Under the pieces are notes generated by a model, which was not told where the DNA came from, searched no databases, and saw nothing but the letters and a program-made list of their open reading frames with translations. The translations under genes were made by a program, and so were the position numbers. Positions 10,991-24,024 of a stretch of 64,000 nucleotides of DNA are shown here, piece by piece (position 1 is the stretch's first letter; each line of letters begins with the position of its first letter). The stretch comes from Rachycentron canadum (lineage: Eukaryota; Chordata; Actinopteri; Carangiformes; Rachycentridae). The stretch is taken from contig CM076651.1 in the NCBI GenBank assembly GCA_038496675.1, positions 23,040,700-23,104,699 on the forward strand, in the 5' to 3' direction.

Positions 10991-12314
10991 ACTTTTACTT
11001 CAAGTAGCATTATGAGCAAAGGAGGATTATTACTGAATTCAGAGTCAAGTTCATGTTGTGTAGTGAGGATGTCAGCCACCTCAGAACTGTTCAAGTTTAA
11101 CACATATAACATTTATGAACAACAATTCCTGCTGACATGTAGTCACACATGATTAAACCAAGCAAGCTTCACCATTACCATTACACACACACATTCACAT
11201 ACACTGTATGTGCAGAAACAGATAGGAATGTGTAGAGTGTGTTGTAATTTCTATTCTTAGAAATAAAGTAGGCTTAGCCTTGGGTAAATATGGTGGTTTC
11301 ATTTTAAGATCTGGCTCACAAAGCTGGATGTCGCCTACACACTAATGATCAAATAAGGACCTCAGAAAAACTTAAAATGTCACCTTCTTCTATAAACCAT
11401 GAAAGCAAATGAGTGGAAGAAACTCTCCCCCTTCGACTTACTCTCGTACAATAAGGGTTTGGTTTTTGTGTCTTTCCTCTGGAATTAGCATGTGAGACTG
11501 TAGGAGATTGTCTTCAAGAGAAGAAAAGTCCATCAAACCTAGGCAGAACAAGCTTTGATGACTAACCTCGCTCCCCTTCATCTGTTCACGTCCTCTCTCC
11601 ATCTGCTGTGCTTCTTTCAGCCTCGAGCCTCTCTCTCACTGTTGCTCAGTCACATATGAATTTATACTGAGCTATTTCTGCCCATTTCTCACAGTTTCTT
11701 GTTTTTGTAGGTTAGCAGTAGTGTAGCTGTGACTGTCTGTTCTGCTGCAGTTTGGTACCATTTGTCATACAGTCTAAAACAACCTATAATCTTTCCCACA
11801 ATCAACAAAGTTGAGGGCCCCAGAGCAAAAATTTGCTGAAAGGGACTCCTTCATCTCCTAACTGTAGCCATTTTTTGATGCTGGGCCTCTCAGAGCTACA
11901 GCAATCACTAATATGACCCACTGTTAACAGTGTACTTAACACACTAAAAACATTTCAATTAATTAAATTGTGAAAAATCATTGACATACAGTAGACTTGG
12001 GTCTTTTAGGATTCATTCCCGCTGTTGGTGCACCAGACTTTACCTAAAAATTTTGTATTTTCTTTATTTTTGTTTTAAATGCACAGTTTGCAGTGGTTTT
12101 TTTTTTTTCCTTCTGCCGCTAGGGGTCTCACAATCAAAACAATAATAGATTGCATCTAATAGTAGTAAGACTGGAGTAACTCTGGGGTAACTCTGAAGCA
12201 GAGTCGATAAGACACAGGACCTCAAGTACAGGAACAGATGAAACGTTGAAATGCTATGAAATGCTAGAAATGGGTTGATGAACCAGGATGGCCAACCCAG
12301 GAACAGACAAGGCC
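10991..12314. other. unique DNA, nothing firmly recognised
   Basis: Contains pyrimidine-rich stretches near 11570-11640 and a possible repeat scrap near 11813-11890 (GGGCCCCAGAGCAAAAATTT). No gene-like frames. Confidence 0.4.
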
Positions 12315-12599
12315 TCAACCGAAAGTCAACAGTAGGAAAGGCAATGTGTCAGCCACGTTCAAGGTCAGTGGACAGCAGAGGCACTGGGTAGTTGGGCAAT
12401 GGGGGCTGGGGCTGGAAGCTGAAGACCTGAGACTGTGGCTCAGATTAGAAGCTGGAGACTTGAGGCTGGTAGTTGGTTGCTGGTGATTATGGGCTGCTGG
12501 ATGGACTGGCATCTTTGCAAACATTTCTTCCTTCTTCTCATTGTCCCCCAATAAAAGCAAGGCAGGTTCCCCAAAAAAGAGAGAGAGCTCTGGGTCCAC
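12315..12599 (-). pseudogene. short frame downstream of an LTR-like block
   Basis: A 94-codon frame beginning MDPELSLFFGEPALL, rich in Ser and Pro (SSASSPSPHCP). Its DNA has degenerate GCTGGAGACTTGAGGCTGG units (12400-12480) that read as a short minisatellite. It lies on the same strand as, and 155 bases downstream of, the LTR-like block at 12754-13185. I recall a fish repeat with this LTR, short Asp-Pro-Glu frame and CCAGTCTCCAGCC-type minisatellite in the same order. No gag, protease or RT motif is present, so it is at most a non-autonomous leader frame. Confidence 0.35.
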
Positions 12600-12753
12600 C
12601 AGGTCTGAATCAGAAAGTGGGTAGACTAATGTACAGAGAGGCCTGGAGACTGTGGACTCACTGCTAGCCGACTGAAGGCAAGGAGAATAGGGGCAGACTG
12701 CATGCTAGCAGGCTTGATGCTAGGTCATTTGGATGGATAGTGGAAACCAGGGG

Positions 12754-13185
12754 TGTTAATAAAGAATTGATAAATTAGGCTTTTTTCAAAAGCCCCAAAC
12801 ATGCTACCCTCAAAGCTGTAGTGTAAAAAAAGTTTTAATAATAACAGGAAACTTACAAAATCACAAAAATCAAGCTGAAATAAAAAACTGTACATTCAAA
12901 AACACAGGAGCACTGTGAGCAGGAACTTCCCTAGAACATAAGTGACGAAGACAAGAGGGGAAGACAGAGACACAAAGGAGGCAGGGGCAATTGTACGTAG
13001 GTGAAACACATTATGGCGGGGGAGACAATCAAACTGGAGGTAAGCAGGACAAAGACAAAAGGACAAGGGAGGTAAAAACCTCAAAAAACATGGAAGGGAA
13101 GTGATTTCAAAATAAAACAGGAAATTAACCAGAAAGTTCAAATAAGGAGTACAAACATAAAATGGCCTTTAGGGAAACCATGACA
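12754..13185 (-). mobile_element. LTR-like block (solo or 5' LTR of a decayed retroelement)
   Basis: Seen: read on the minus strand the 432-base block begins TGTCATGG and ends TTAACA, giving TG...CA ends. It has pyrimidine-rich promoter-like sequence, a TTATTAAAA poly-A-like signal and then TTTTTACACTACAGC near its 3' end, an arrangement familiar from fish LTRs. No target-site duplication is visible in the 5 bases on either side and no second copy of the LTR lies within 5 kb, so a full element cannot be claimed. The short frame at 12315-12599 lies downstream on the same strand. Confidence 0.45.
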
Positions 13186-16069
13186 CCAACTTTAAAATCA
13201 AAAAAGACAAAGAAATCTCACTTCATATAATATGGAACCTTTAAGGTCTGGGGAGATAAAACTAAATAAATTATTTTTTCTGTAGTGAACATAAATTTCT
13301 TATTTGTGTTTCCTAACCAGCTGATCATCTTGAGACCCCTCTCCTGTGACCACTGTATACTGTGGCCCAGTTTTTCAAAGATGGGGCAAAAGAGATGCTC
13401 TCTGGTCCATATAGCAAGTTTTACTTGAGCCCTTTCCTAAATGCCAGCTGTAGTGCAAAGATGGCTACCAGTTGTGTAGGAGTGACAACACCTCTCAGTT
13501 AAACAGTGTTAGTGAGGTCTGCCACTTGCAGTGGCATTCCCTTAAGGCGAAATCAGTCGTCTTCTTTGTCTTGATACGCCTCCCACACAAATTGGTTCCC
13601 TCTGTGCACATGTATCCGGCCACAGGACACAAATAACTAGATGCAGCTCCCTGTAATGACATATAGTGGACAAAAGAGGCTAGAATTATGGAGGGAGGAA
13701 AAAAAATCACTACTTTCATCTCGCCTGCTGGGGCTGTCATGCTCTTAAAAAGCCTCTGGTCGGGAATTTAAAATTGAAGCTATGCCAGTGGGGGGAGGAA
13801 ACATATGAGCGCACAAGAACATACATGCACATAGACATTAGGCCTCCGATGCCCTGTGGGTATTCACAGGGGGTTGCTTTTCAAAGACTGCAATTTGGAG
13901 TGTTTTCAACCTCAAGGCCCTGCACTATTTTATGTCGCTAATATTGGGTGACTCAAGGTCAGTAAATGAAGGGGAATGTTAAGTGAGACGGTGAAGGCAG
14001 ACTTGCTCCTCAACCATCTGCACTTCCTTTGATATGTTATGTGCAGCTCCCAGCACAACAGGACAACAATGTTCTCAGCCACAGCCGAATCATTTTAAAC
14101 AGTCAGTAATTAGACAGAATTCATGTTAAATTACACACATCAGTGGAAGAATGAATAGAGTTGTAACCCCTTTTTTCTTGGTTACAGTCATATGTCTGTA
14201 TAACGGTGTTGTTTATGTTTGGCTGACAGTGGGAGAAACCAGAAGACTGCTGGGGTTTTAAAGAGGGGTCTGGCTGTAATTAGTTCTGCCAGGTGTGGCG
14301 TTTTACACTCCTCATTTTGTGGAAAGATGATGTGGGCAGGGGGTCGGTGGGGGGTGGGGGCTCCAAGACCAGGATGACTTTCCTAGAGGAACAGAGGCCC
14401 TCTCTGTCTCTGCAGCATCTGGACTGAAGCAGAACTGAGGTGAGGCGAAACAGGGGCCTCTGCTCAGGCCTCCAGCCAGGGCAGGTAATGCAAAGTTCAA
14501 CAGGAAATGGGCTCCAGAGATGTGGAAGGGATTATTTTCTATGTCTGTGTCCTTGTGTTTGGTCTTGGTAAATAGCTTGTGTAAAAACAGTAATTTATGT
14601 TTGTCCAGACAGTCACTGTGGCTTTGACTGTGAGGCATCACTTTGTGGTGTATATCCACTATATACCTCTTTTTGAATAGAACAAAGTTGCAGGTATTTT
14701 CATTTTTCACGAGGTGAAGGAGTATATGGTAGATTTAGAAATTACAGAGCCAACAGCGGTGACTTTCAAACTTTAACAGACTTTTTTTTATACCAACAGC
14801 AGCACTACACAGTAAAACATACCAGTGTTAATGAAGTCTAGAGCGATACAGTCACTGTTTTATATCTTAAAGTACAAAGTTTTTTTCACATGGGATACCT
14901 GGCTTCATATGAAAGCTGAAATGTATTCATTTGTCAGAGAATTTTGCTGTCTCTTTTCTAAAGTCATACAGTGTGCATAAATACTGAGACCAATTAGAAA
15001 CCTCCAGAGCCCCTCTAATGTCCACTTGAGGCTGGATCCAAAAGTGAGTCAATCCCCAAAGAGTCCCATGCAGATTAGCCTTAAAGCGAGACGCCCAGCT
15101 GTGCAACTTGCTAACCTGTGCTAACAAGTTATAAAGTTCGGAAGCTGGTTTGTGAGTGAGTGGTTTGTTTGTTATTGTATTATTAATATGGTATTTTGTT
15201 GTGGCTGTAAAAAGATTTTTCTCATTGTGTGTTTATTTATTTATTTAACCTCTTACACTACATCTGGGAATACATTATTATAGACAGAAATGCAATCATG
15301 ATCAGAGGAATCTACTACACTTTAATGATTTACTAATTTCCAATGTTGTGTGGTTTAGTTATCATTACATGCATACTTTGGGTCACTAGGATCTAGTAAT
15401 TTTAATATATGGCTTTAACTATGTCCTACATAACTAACATTTAAGAAAAAGTTTAAATAAACATTAAACATAAATTTATCTCTTTATTCAGTCTGTTGGC
15501 CATGAACGGCAGCGGCATGAAATACATATTCTAGTGACAACAAAACAAGATCTAAAGTGATGACCCTGTAACACTGTCTGTGTGTCAGATGTGCTTCATA
15601 TATGTATAGTCAAGCAGGGGGTCCAGTCAGTAATATCTGAGTAGAGTGTAGTTTGTGTCAAACAAAATGTGAACAGAAGACAGGAACCTGTTTACTGGAA
15701 TAACACTCCCCTGCAGTGAATTTATTAACTTGCACATCAGCCTCACTGTTCCTGAAAGATCCATGAAAGGAACAGCTCCTGTATAAGTCATCTCATCCTC
15801 CAGTCTAATCACAGTCACGTCTGAGAGGTGCAGCATCGGGTATGTTGAAAGCTCACCAGGGCTAGCAGCCTAAGAGGATTCATGTTTCTGCCATGGAGCA
15901 GTTCCTGCACCACATTCAGGTGTGATACCATTGCATTATTGGCATGTAATTAGACCAGATTTAAAACATTAATACACTGGGCCACAGAAAGTATTTGACC
16001 ACCAGGTCTTTTCACAGTTTCACACAGTTGAATGCAGAATGAGCAAAACAAATGTCATAAAAATTCAGA
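13186..16069. other. unique DNA with possible regulatory blocks
   Basis: 13820-14130 is balanced in composition and carries TATGTCGCTAATATTGGGTG and CAGTCAGTAATTAGACAGAA, motifs of the kind found in conserved enhancers. A 132-codon minus-strand frame at 14312-14710 has no domain and its GC-rich end looks like low complexity. A minus-strand frame at 15627-15836 (starts MLHLSDVTVIRLEDE) looks protein-like, but I cannot match it to a family and see no clear splice sites. Confidence 0.35.
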
Positions 16070-16093
16070 TTTTTTTTTTTTTTTTTTTTTTTT
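16070..16093. repeat. poly-T tract (24)
   Basis: 24 consecutive T, preceded at 15978-16060 by GGGCCACAGAAAGTATTTGA and TTTCACACAGTTGAATGCAG. The flank may be a degraded Tc1-type end, but no inverted partner was found. Confidence 0.9.
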
Positions 16094-19091
16094 GAGATGC
16101 TGTTATCAAAATCAGTGTCTTTTGTGAGGTCCACTCTGATGTGATGGCAAGCTTACATTGAGGCAAACAACCACTTGATAGTATCAATAGATGGGTCCTC
16201 AGATTAAACCGCAGCAGCGATAAGATCTAATTATACAGAGGAAAGCAAAAATCATTGTGAATTTAGATATTGAATGTGTTCATCTCCAGTGTTCAACAGT
16301 GGACCTTGTTATGAGCAATTTAAAGGTTAATTAATAGGTTTTGTGAACTGCCACTAAGTGTTGCACTAGACCACTAGGATCTCAGATAAAAAACAAATGC
16401 TTCATCAGCCACACCTCAAGCTTCCATCCTGTCAGGAAAGTGATATATTGCCCAGCAAAAGCAGTCACTAAATACACAACAATAAACTGATTAAAGGTAC
16501 CCTGTTTATATGTGAGCCAACAAAAACAATCCACCTATAACGATTAACCCGCATTAGCATTGCTGATAGTTAGCAATAGCAACAGATGCCAAACAAATTA
16601 AAAATATTGGTAACAGTGATTTTGCTAATGTGATCATGTCTACTATGGCTGCTACCTAATGAAAACAGAAATGTAGCATTATGTAACATCAATGTTTTTT
16701 TTACATATGGAGGAGAAGAAAAGTCAGTTCTGAATCAAGATGGAGCCCTTAAGCAAGTTGTAGCTCCATCTCCATCTTGGTAGAGGCAGACAGTATTGGC
16801 TCAATGGACGAACTGGGAAAGAAATTCAGCCTTTTATTTATCTGCTGGGACCAGCTACACCAACGACACTGACAGAACCAGGAAAAACTTTACTGTTTAG
16901 AGGTATGAAAATTGCTGTATATTAATGTAGTGTAATTTCCCAGGATATGCATTAGCGTTAGTGTCCACACATGATGATTCTAAATGATTTTGGTCACCTT
17001 ACCTTTAGTTTAGTGCCACTTACACATAAAAATATCAAGTACTTACACTCATTCTGAACTGCATGTCATATGGTTTGAACACCTTTAAAAACTTTTGTTT
17101 TGTGATGTGGTTGGACAACACATCTTAAGTAGTTATGAAAGACCAAACAGTGACCCTTACTTCTAACCGCCTCTTGAACTATATAGCCTCTTGTCAGTCA
17201 CATCACCACCCACCAACATTTAACAGAAATATCAAACAGTAATGTCACAGGACTATATACACCCTTTGAACAAGCAGTAATGCTGAGTGTGCATCACTCC
17301 CCTGTGGTGGAGGAGCATAGAGCTGTCAGGTTGTGCAAAGAGCTTTGGCCTTTATCTTCCCCTAGTCTCAGTGCTTGTTCGCTTTAATCTGTCCTGCCGA
17401 ACAAGCTCAGGTCAGAGCACCTTCCTGCGAGACCAGGACTAATTCCTACCCAGGCAACTGGGATTTGTAGTCAGCAATCCTCTGACATCACCTTGAGAAA
17501 AAAAAGCAAACTCCTAGGCCTACCCACACTGTGTTACACGATAAGGTTAATGAGAAAGGCAGGGGAGCCCAGTCCCTGCACCGCTTCATCCTCTCTATCC
17601 ACTGCTCAGTTCCTCCAGAGACAATATCAAGCCACTCACTTTGAACTAGTTAAATTTGAACCATAATGCCCTTACAAGTGTCCTAACACAATCTTTGTTT
17701 CTGGACTGATCCATCTCTGTGTTTGATTTTCCAAAAGGATAATGTCACAAATCAGCCAAGTGCTGCTGTCACTGGTGTCCAGACGGGGGTGTCATTGATA
17801 AGCAGAGGTGTGGATCAAACTGTTGTTAACATGCAGTGTCAGTTAATGGCTTTAAAGGCACAGGGAGCAGATGATAATGAAAGGGTGTATGTGTGCATGT
17901 GTTTGGGGAGGAGGGGGTTTGTCGGTGGCTGTGAAGAAGTCCCAGTGGAACTGATTATCCCCATTTTAACTTATGAGACTTGGGGGTGGGCAGGAAGCAG
18001 GGGTGGAGGTGGTGGGATTGTGTGGCTGTGAACAGCAGGCTAATTAATTACACAGTGGCTTGTGGGAATATTCTGCCTAAATGCCAGTCAGGTCCCTGTG
18101 AGGCAACACACTTAGCAACTTCAGCACTGCACACACAAAGACACATGGTCTGTAAAACACACACTGTGAGTGACGAGAACCAACTAAATTCTTCTCTCTA
18201 ATTTTGTTTATTATGAACAGCATATTCTGCCATTTTGGACATTTTGGGTCTTTATGTTCTGATCTGTCAGTACAGTACGGTATTTCAAGAGGAAGAGGTT
18301 TCCCACTTAAAGGAGGAAGACACAAAAACACATACTGGCATTCTTATGGTCATAAAATGTTCCTTCTCACTAAAAAACATTAAAAAATAACACTTAGGTG
18401 CTTTGCCAGTGCTACACAGTCTGTTGTATAATGAATCATTACTGCTGCAAACAGAAAATTGGTGGAAACTAGTACTTTGTGTTTTGTGAAAATATTTGTA
18501 AATTAACATCACTGTACTGCTTAATACTGATGTTTATTTACTCATGAGTTTATAAGGGAAATTTTTTTTTTCTTTCAAAAATGACATAATTTGACTTTTT
18601 TGTCTTTAAGTTAGTTAAGTTAATTCTTCTGAATCATTCAGAGGCTTTTGTTTTTCCATTTGTCAAATTTCCAAATTTCCAAAAATTTCAGGATGTATAT
18701 TCAAGCATGTTACATAACAAATGTTCATTTTCCATCCAAGGTGGCTTGTGTCAAGGGTCCTGGCTGTGTATGGAGCAAACATTACTATGAGCTTTTCAAT
18801 CACTTTTCAACAGGCTAGTGCTCTCTATGTTCACAGTTGGGCAGGATAGAAAAGGATGACAGCTAGGAAAAATGAATCCTAAAAATGCATGTTTTCAAAC
18901 CACAGTGTTCCACCCCTTAATATCTGCAATGTTCAGTCATTAAATGCCTCCAAGAGCTTTCTTCTCCTGTCAACAAGAAGGACAACCAGGGAGGGCAGAC
19001 TTGTCAAACAATTTACACCAGACTTCAGAGGGGAAAAAAATCATTCATAAATTATCCAAACGTTCCATAAATGTACTGGGTTCATCCCCAT
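16094..19091. other. unique DNA with an enhancer-like block
   Basis: 17280-17640 and 17700-18060 are more GC-balanced than the flanks. The second contains GGCTAATTAATTACACAG (homeodomain-type) and a 102-codon plus-strand frame at 17723-18031 that turns into a Gly-rich low-complexity tail and is not gene-like. The rest is AT-rich with nothing recognised. Confidence 0.35.
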
Positions 19092-19220
19092 TTTCCCATA
19101 GACTTCATTACAATCTCACTTCTTTTGATAACCAGTGTAGTTGGTCCCTGATTCTCATTAGATAAAATGCAGTTTTAAGGCTCAGCATTGGCTTTACATT
19201 TTAGACCCAGAGTCTATGTC
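19092..19220 (+). repeat. dispersed repeat A, 3' fragment
   Basis: CATAGACTTCATTACAATCT, 'ATAACCAGTGTAGTTGGTCC', 'TTTTAAGGCTCAGCATTGGC' and ACCCAGAGTCTATGTCC align in order with 9150-9270. Confidence 0.6.
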
Positions 19221-20583
19221 CAGTGTTATATACAGTCTACAGTCTTACACCAGCCAATTTGTGAAAGACCAATAGATGCATATATATTAAACCTTTATGT
19301 GAAAGGTGTAAATTAAGAAACATAATCAGCGGCTCTCATATCAGGAGCCCTTGGGACATTTGGTGTCAGAAAGAGGAGGAAACATCTGGTGTATACCTCA
19401 AAAAATGGATATTGAATTGTTCAGAAAGTTGGTCTAATGATGCAAAACCATTATCAATAACCTTGATAGCTCAATTATGCCACACTTTAAATGCAGTAAA
19501 ATGCAAATAAAGAAGGTTGGAAAAGAAGACTAAGAGGTATAAGAAGGGGCTTCTTATTGGGTCAGATTGTTATCAATTATCAATAATTATAAATTGATTT
19601 ATTTTGTAGGTAGAAGGAGGGAGAATTTCAAGTAATGCTGGAATGCTTGACAGAATTAAATTAAGAATTAAATTAAGTTTTTGACAGAATTAAACTTCAT
19701 TTCCACCTATGACGGACAGCCAGCTTTTTTGATAAAGTAAGGTCACATTATAATGCAACGTGTATTGGCTGCCCAGCAGTAAATGCAGAAATTAGGCAGT
19801 GCCATGCCTCAGACATGTGTTATGGGGCCTATTTAACAAATAAAAATAATATTTTTATTAATTTATGGGTGTGTGCACAGGTAAAGTGGATAGCAGGTGG
19901 AATAAAGTTAAGAAAACAGAACCAGCAAATTCAGATAAATTAGCTGCCATGATTGTTTTTTTATGTGAATGCCTATGACAACCTTCCAGTTCATCATTAT
20001 TTCAGATTACAGCTGAGTGAAAGTGAGGGGCAGTCATTTTGAATGTTTGATAGGCGATTAACACAAAATCTTTGTGTCATTTTGAATCACACCAGTTTGT
20101 GGGAGCTAAGTGAGTAAGTGCTTTGCAAATCTGAACAGGAACATACACGACACAAATCAGTGGGTGACAGCAACAATCATACAAGCCCTGCTTAGATACA
20201 GTCGAAGTGAAATTTATAATGATGTAGGCTGTGTGGTTAATTAAGATTACAAGTTGGTCTGGATTTGATTCACAAATATTTCTAGGTAATGGATCAGGAC
20301 CACGTTTTTCTGATGAAGGAGCAGGTGCAGGTTTGCAGGACTAAATCCATGCAAGCGCAACAGACTTTCATCATCATGGTAACAGTAATAAACACACAAG
20401 TAAAAAAAACATTAAAAAATATACTTAAACATTAAAAATATATTATGGTTAGAGCACTTTTGTGGTCATGGTTGCCATAATAAACACAAAACAGTTAATG
20501 CTGTGGAATGGCCATTAACTATGCTTTCACCGAGAACACAAACATCCACCCAAACCCATCTCTTGCTTACTATATAGACTGTG
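19221..20583. other. AT-rich unique DNA
   Basis: Nothing recognised apart from a short direct duplication, GACAGAATTAAATTAAG and variants, near 19650-19690 and an A/T-rich run near 20400-20450. Confidence 0.45.
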
Positions 20584-20940
20584 GAGACTGGACTGAAATG
20601 AAATGGTCTGGCCTATGGGGAATTGCTGCTTTGCATTACCAGCTGTGTCCACAACACACATATTTTCTTACAAAACATGAGGTTTATCATACTCTTTGTT
20701 CTTACAGTTGTTCTGTTAACAGATCATCTGAGCTGGGACCCAAAACTTTTAAAAGTGTACACCTCTGGCTTTTTGTTGGTGTTGTTTGCCATATTATTTT
20801 CATTACTGCCACACAATGAACCTTGGGATAGATTGTTCCACATTATCTTTGTTGCAGGAAAAGAGCCTTCGAAATGGGACAGTCTTGTTGAACCACTGTC
20901 AAATCTGTCTTCAAATGCAGCTTCTGAAGCATCCTGATCC
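20584..20940 (+). repeat. dispersed repeat U (copy 2)
   Basis: ATGAAATGGTCTGGCCTATG and the core CCACACAATGAACCTTGGGA match copy 1 (5222-5600). It continues into GGAAAAGAGCCTTCGAAATG and CTTCAAATGCAGCTTCTGAAG, sequences typical of non-autonomous hAT elements of fish with 'CCTTCGAA' internal motifs. Overlapping 60-100 codon frames here are repeat shadows. Confidence 0.45.
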
Positions 20941-21249
20941 TTCATCATTGCTACATGTACTAGATTTTGCCTAACAATACGTAACTATGAGCTGTAACAA
21001 GTTACTTGTTACTTGGTTCATTTTGTAGAGGACAGTCACATACAAACCCCTGGTGAGCCACAGAGGGGCCATGCAGCAAAAATACACAGAAAGAAACTGT
21101 GTGGCGGAACAAAGTTCATCATTCAGTGAGACAACGCAGAGTGGAGCTGTTCCTGGCAGAGTGGAGTTGTGTGTGGGCATGACATGACTGCTTTGTTGAA
21201 CAATAAAGCCAGAAGCAGATGGAATAACTTCAAAGTGTTACAGTTTTTC

Positions 21250-21271
21250 TTTTTTTTTTTTTTTTTTTTTT
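21250..21271. repeat. poly-T tract (22)
   Basis: 22 consecutive T. Confidence 0.9.
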
Positions 21272-21689
21272 ACCATATGCCAACGTTTCACCTAAGCTTT
21301 AGAACTTTATTTGAGATACTTGCTTACTGGCTTTTCTGATCTGCTTCATTTTATAATAAACTAATGAAAACAGGTGGATGGAAATGTACCCTATGATTAC
21401 TGATACATGGTTTGGCAGTCAAAGCAATCTCAATTCCCAACCTTTTGCAACTCATGGACCACTTGAAAAACTCTTTCACTCTTCAAGTTTAAATTTTCCT
21501 TTTTGTTTGATGAGAGAGATCGCTTGTCATAGTGATAGGCCTTAATGCAAGAAAAAAAAGATGTGGATTATTGTATTGCAGGAACACCACCTGTCAAACC
21601 TTGGTAAAATGTAAACTGGTTTCTATACAAGGCTGTAACCATGATTATTTCTTCTGTAAAATTTGACATTTTAACATGAGTCTCACTTT

Positions 21690-21755
21690 TGGTGGCAGAC
21701 TGTAGTGGCCATCAGAGTAAATGCAGTTTTTAGCACTTGGCTTCATTTTGGAAGT
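21690..21755 (+). repeat. dispersed repeat A, short 3' fragment
   Basis: GGTGGCAGACTGTAGTGGCC, 'ATCAGAGTAAATGCAGTTTT' and 'AGCACTTGGCTTCA' correspond to the 3' part of repeat A (compare 9181-9248 and 19141-19195). Diverged. Confidence 0.4.
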
Positions 21756-22520
21756 TAATGCTTAGTTTTAGCTATTGTTTTGTGAGGTACTTCTGACTTA
21801 TTAATGATGAAAAAAGTTTGAATATTGTAGGAATTCCCCTTGAGTATCAAGGACTGCCCTAATAACGCAACCTCAAGTTAAGCAAGCACAATTTATGTTA
21901 AGTGCTAAGGCAAGACAATAATTCAGACGTCAGTGAAGGAAAACATCTCTTCCTGCTCCTGCTGTGAGGGGATTTCAGGAAGGATGTTGCTACTTAATCA
22001 CTGAATGGAATTATGTATGAGGGCAGTTTTGTGGGTTCCTCATCGTCACAGACAATGAGTGCACGTCAGCTGCTTTGCTGTAGATGCTTCCAGTGTTCAA
22101 AGATATTTTGAAGAGCTTGTGTAAATTTTGCTTGGGTAAGATGAGTCATTTGCAATAAGAAAAACTAATTATAACTATAATTCTGGGGTAAGTGTTGATT
22201 GCCGCATCACACTTTTCTCTTCACCACCCACAGTGAGGCCCACAACAAGCTGTCCTGTGGTTTCAGACGACCCCAGGCTGTAGGCGGTTGTTTGTGCGTA
22301 GATATTTGCTTCGATTGGTAGCCCACACGTCTGGAAGGTCCTCATAAGTAGCCTCACCTCCACTAGAGCCCCCAGTGCCTGGTGTCCTTAGCTTCAGCAG
22401 ACTGATAGTGTGTTCATTACACACTGATGTAATTTGTATCCTCCTCCACTCCTCATAGAGAGGCTGCATGCTGTGGCTCAGCACAGCAGGGTAATGTTAA
22501 TTGTTCTGTTTTTGTTAATT
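21756..22520. other. unique DNA, nothing recognised
   Basis: 22190-22480 is GC-balanced with two overlapping minus-strand frames of 60-75 codons (one with TPGTGGSSGGE). No domain match. Confidence 0.4.
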
Positions 22521-22546
22521 GTGTGTGTGTGTGTGTTGGGGGGGGG
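22521..22546. repeat. (GT)8 followed by G9
   Basis: Eight GT units, one T, then nine G. Confidence 0.9.
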
Positions 22547-22949
22547 TAAATTACAGTATCTCTATCCATGTGTGGTAGCGTGTCTTTAGCATGCACATGT
22601 TAGATTAAAGCGGAAGCAACATTGTCATTCTGTGTGTTTCATTGTGCAAAATTTGAACATTTGCACATTAACTGAACATTTGTGTGTATGTGTTCATGTG
22701 TGTGTATTTTAGATCAATTTCTTGGGAGTAGATGTGTGGGTCCTCATGCATACAGTCTGCTGTTCTGTCCACATCAGTCAGTGGAAAATGAAATGAAAGG
22801 CACGGCCAGGACAGCAAAAAAGCAGAGCTCTGCATTGACAACTAACAGCACAGATTTTCATTATATTCCGGGTCTTTTCTAGTTATACTGTGGCCCTACA
22901 CATGCATCTTTGCTGCCTTTCCCATCAACATCATATGTTTGTGTGTGCA

Positions 22950-23860
22950 GGGACACCCTCACAACACTCCAGGTGAGGAACCAGCTGAGGAAGATGAGGA
23001 CAAAAAGGCTACAAGTCCTGACGGCATCAGTTCCAGGTTCCTCAAGTCCTGTGCAGACGAGCTGTGCGGAATAGTTGGACACATGATCAACCTGAGCCTG
23101 AAGCAGGGAATACCACAGCCGTACATGGACCTGTTGCAGTTTGTATTGGAGTGGACAACGCCATCGTCTTCTTCCTACACCAAGCATTGTCCCACCTGGA
23201 GAAGCCTGGGAGCACTGTGAGAATCATGTTTTTTGATTTTTCCAGTGCATTCAATACAATCCAGCCTGCACTTCTGAGGGACAAGCTGGAGCATGCAAGA
23301 GTGGACCACCACCTCACATCATGGATTGCGGGCTGGTTGTGAGCTGGTGCAGAACCACCTCCATATCAACGTCGGGAAAACTCCAGAGCTGGTGGTGGAT
23401 TTCCGCAGGAAAGATCAGAGCAGGCTGTATCTGCTGTGGAGACTCAGGTCTTTTGGTGTGCAGGGGGCCATGTTGAAGACCTTTTTTGACACTATGGTGG
23501 CATCAGCCATTTTTCATGGTGTGGTCTGCTGGGGGAGCAGCATCTCTGCTGCTGACAGAAGAGACTGGACAAACTGATCAAGAAAGCCAGGTCTGTACTG
23601 GGATGCCCCCTGGAGCTAGTGGAGGTGGTGGGTGGGAGGTGGATGATGGCTAAGCTGTCATCCATGATGAAGAACGACTCCCACCCTCTGCAGGACTCAC
23701 TCATTGGTCTGCAGAGCTCTTCCAGTGGTAGGCTGCTCCAAACCCAAGTGTGCGAAGGAGCACTACTGCAAATCATTCCTTCCTGCAGCCGTAAGACCTT
23801 ACAACCACCATTGCTCCCAGTAGACCACATACAGACATCCAAATATAAATGAACTCTAGT
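22950..23860 (+). mobile_element. LINE reverse-transcriptase remnant, internally deleted (L2/Rex1-like)
   Basis: Seen: three frames together carry landmarks of a non-LTR retrotransposon ORF2. These are SPDGISSRFLKSCADEL (22.99-23.06 kb), the RT motif A region RIMFFDFSSAFNTI (23.22 kb), LVVDFRRK (23.39 kb), YLLWRLRSFGVQG (23.43 kb), GVVCWGSSISAADRR (23.52 kb) and MAKLSSMMKNDSHPLQD (23.65 kb). Against the family order, sequence is missing between the first two blocks, between motif A and LVVDF (which removes the catalytic F/YADD motif C), and after LVVDFRRK. Frameshifts occur near 23160, 23340 and 23580. It cannot encode a working enzyme. AT-rich 3' sequence with poly-T follows. Clade call is from recognition, not alignment. 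Confidence 0.88.
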
Positions 23861-23989
23861 CCCCTTAATTTATTACTTATTATTTATTTGTATTTTTTTG
23901 TTCCCTTCCCTTTACCTTTTTAACCCCTGTGTACCCCTTTGAATTAGTTTGTCTTTTTATTCTTCAGTTTGTCTGCAATTTAACAATAT

Positions 23990-24024
<35 letters not shown>

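Noticed and set aside
14413..14440. 24-base block between CTCTGCAG and GTGAGG, possible microexon
   Set aside because: Good splice motifs but no supporting neighbour; expected by chance at this scale.
14312..14710. 132-codon minus-strand frame
   Set aside because: No domain; its end is Pro/Ser low complexity from GGGGTGGGGG sequence.
17723..18031. 102-codon plus-strand frame
   Set aside because: Ends in a Gly run from GGTGGAGGTGG sequence; no domain or splice context.
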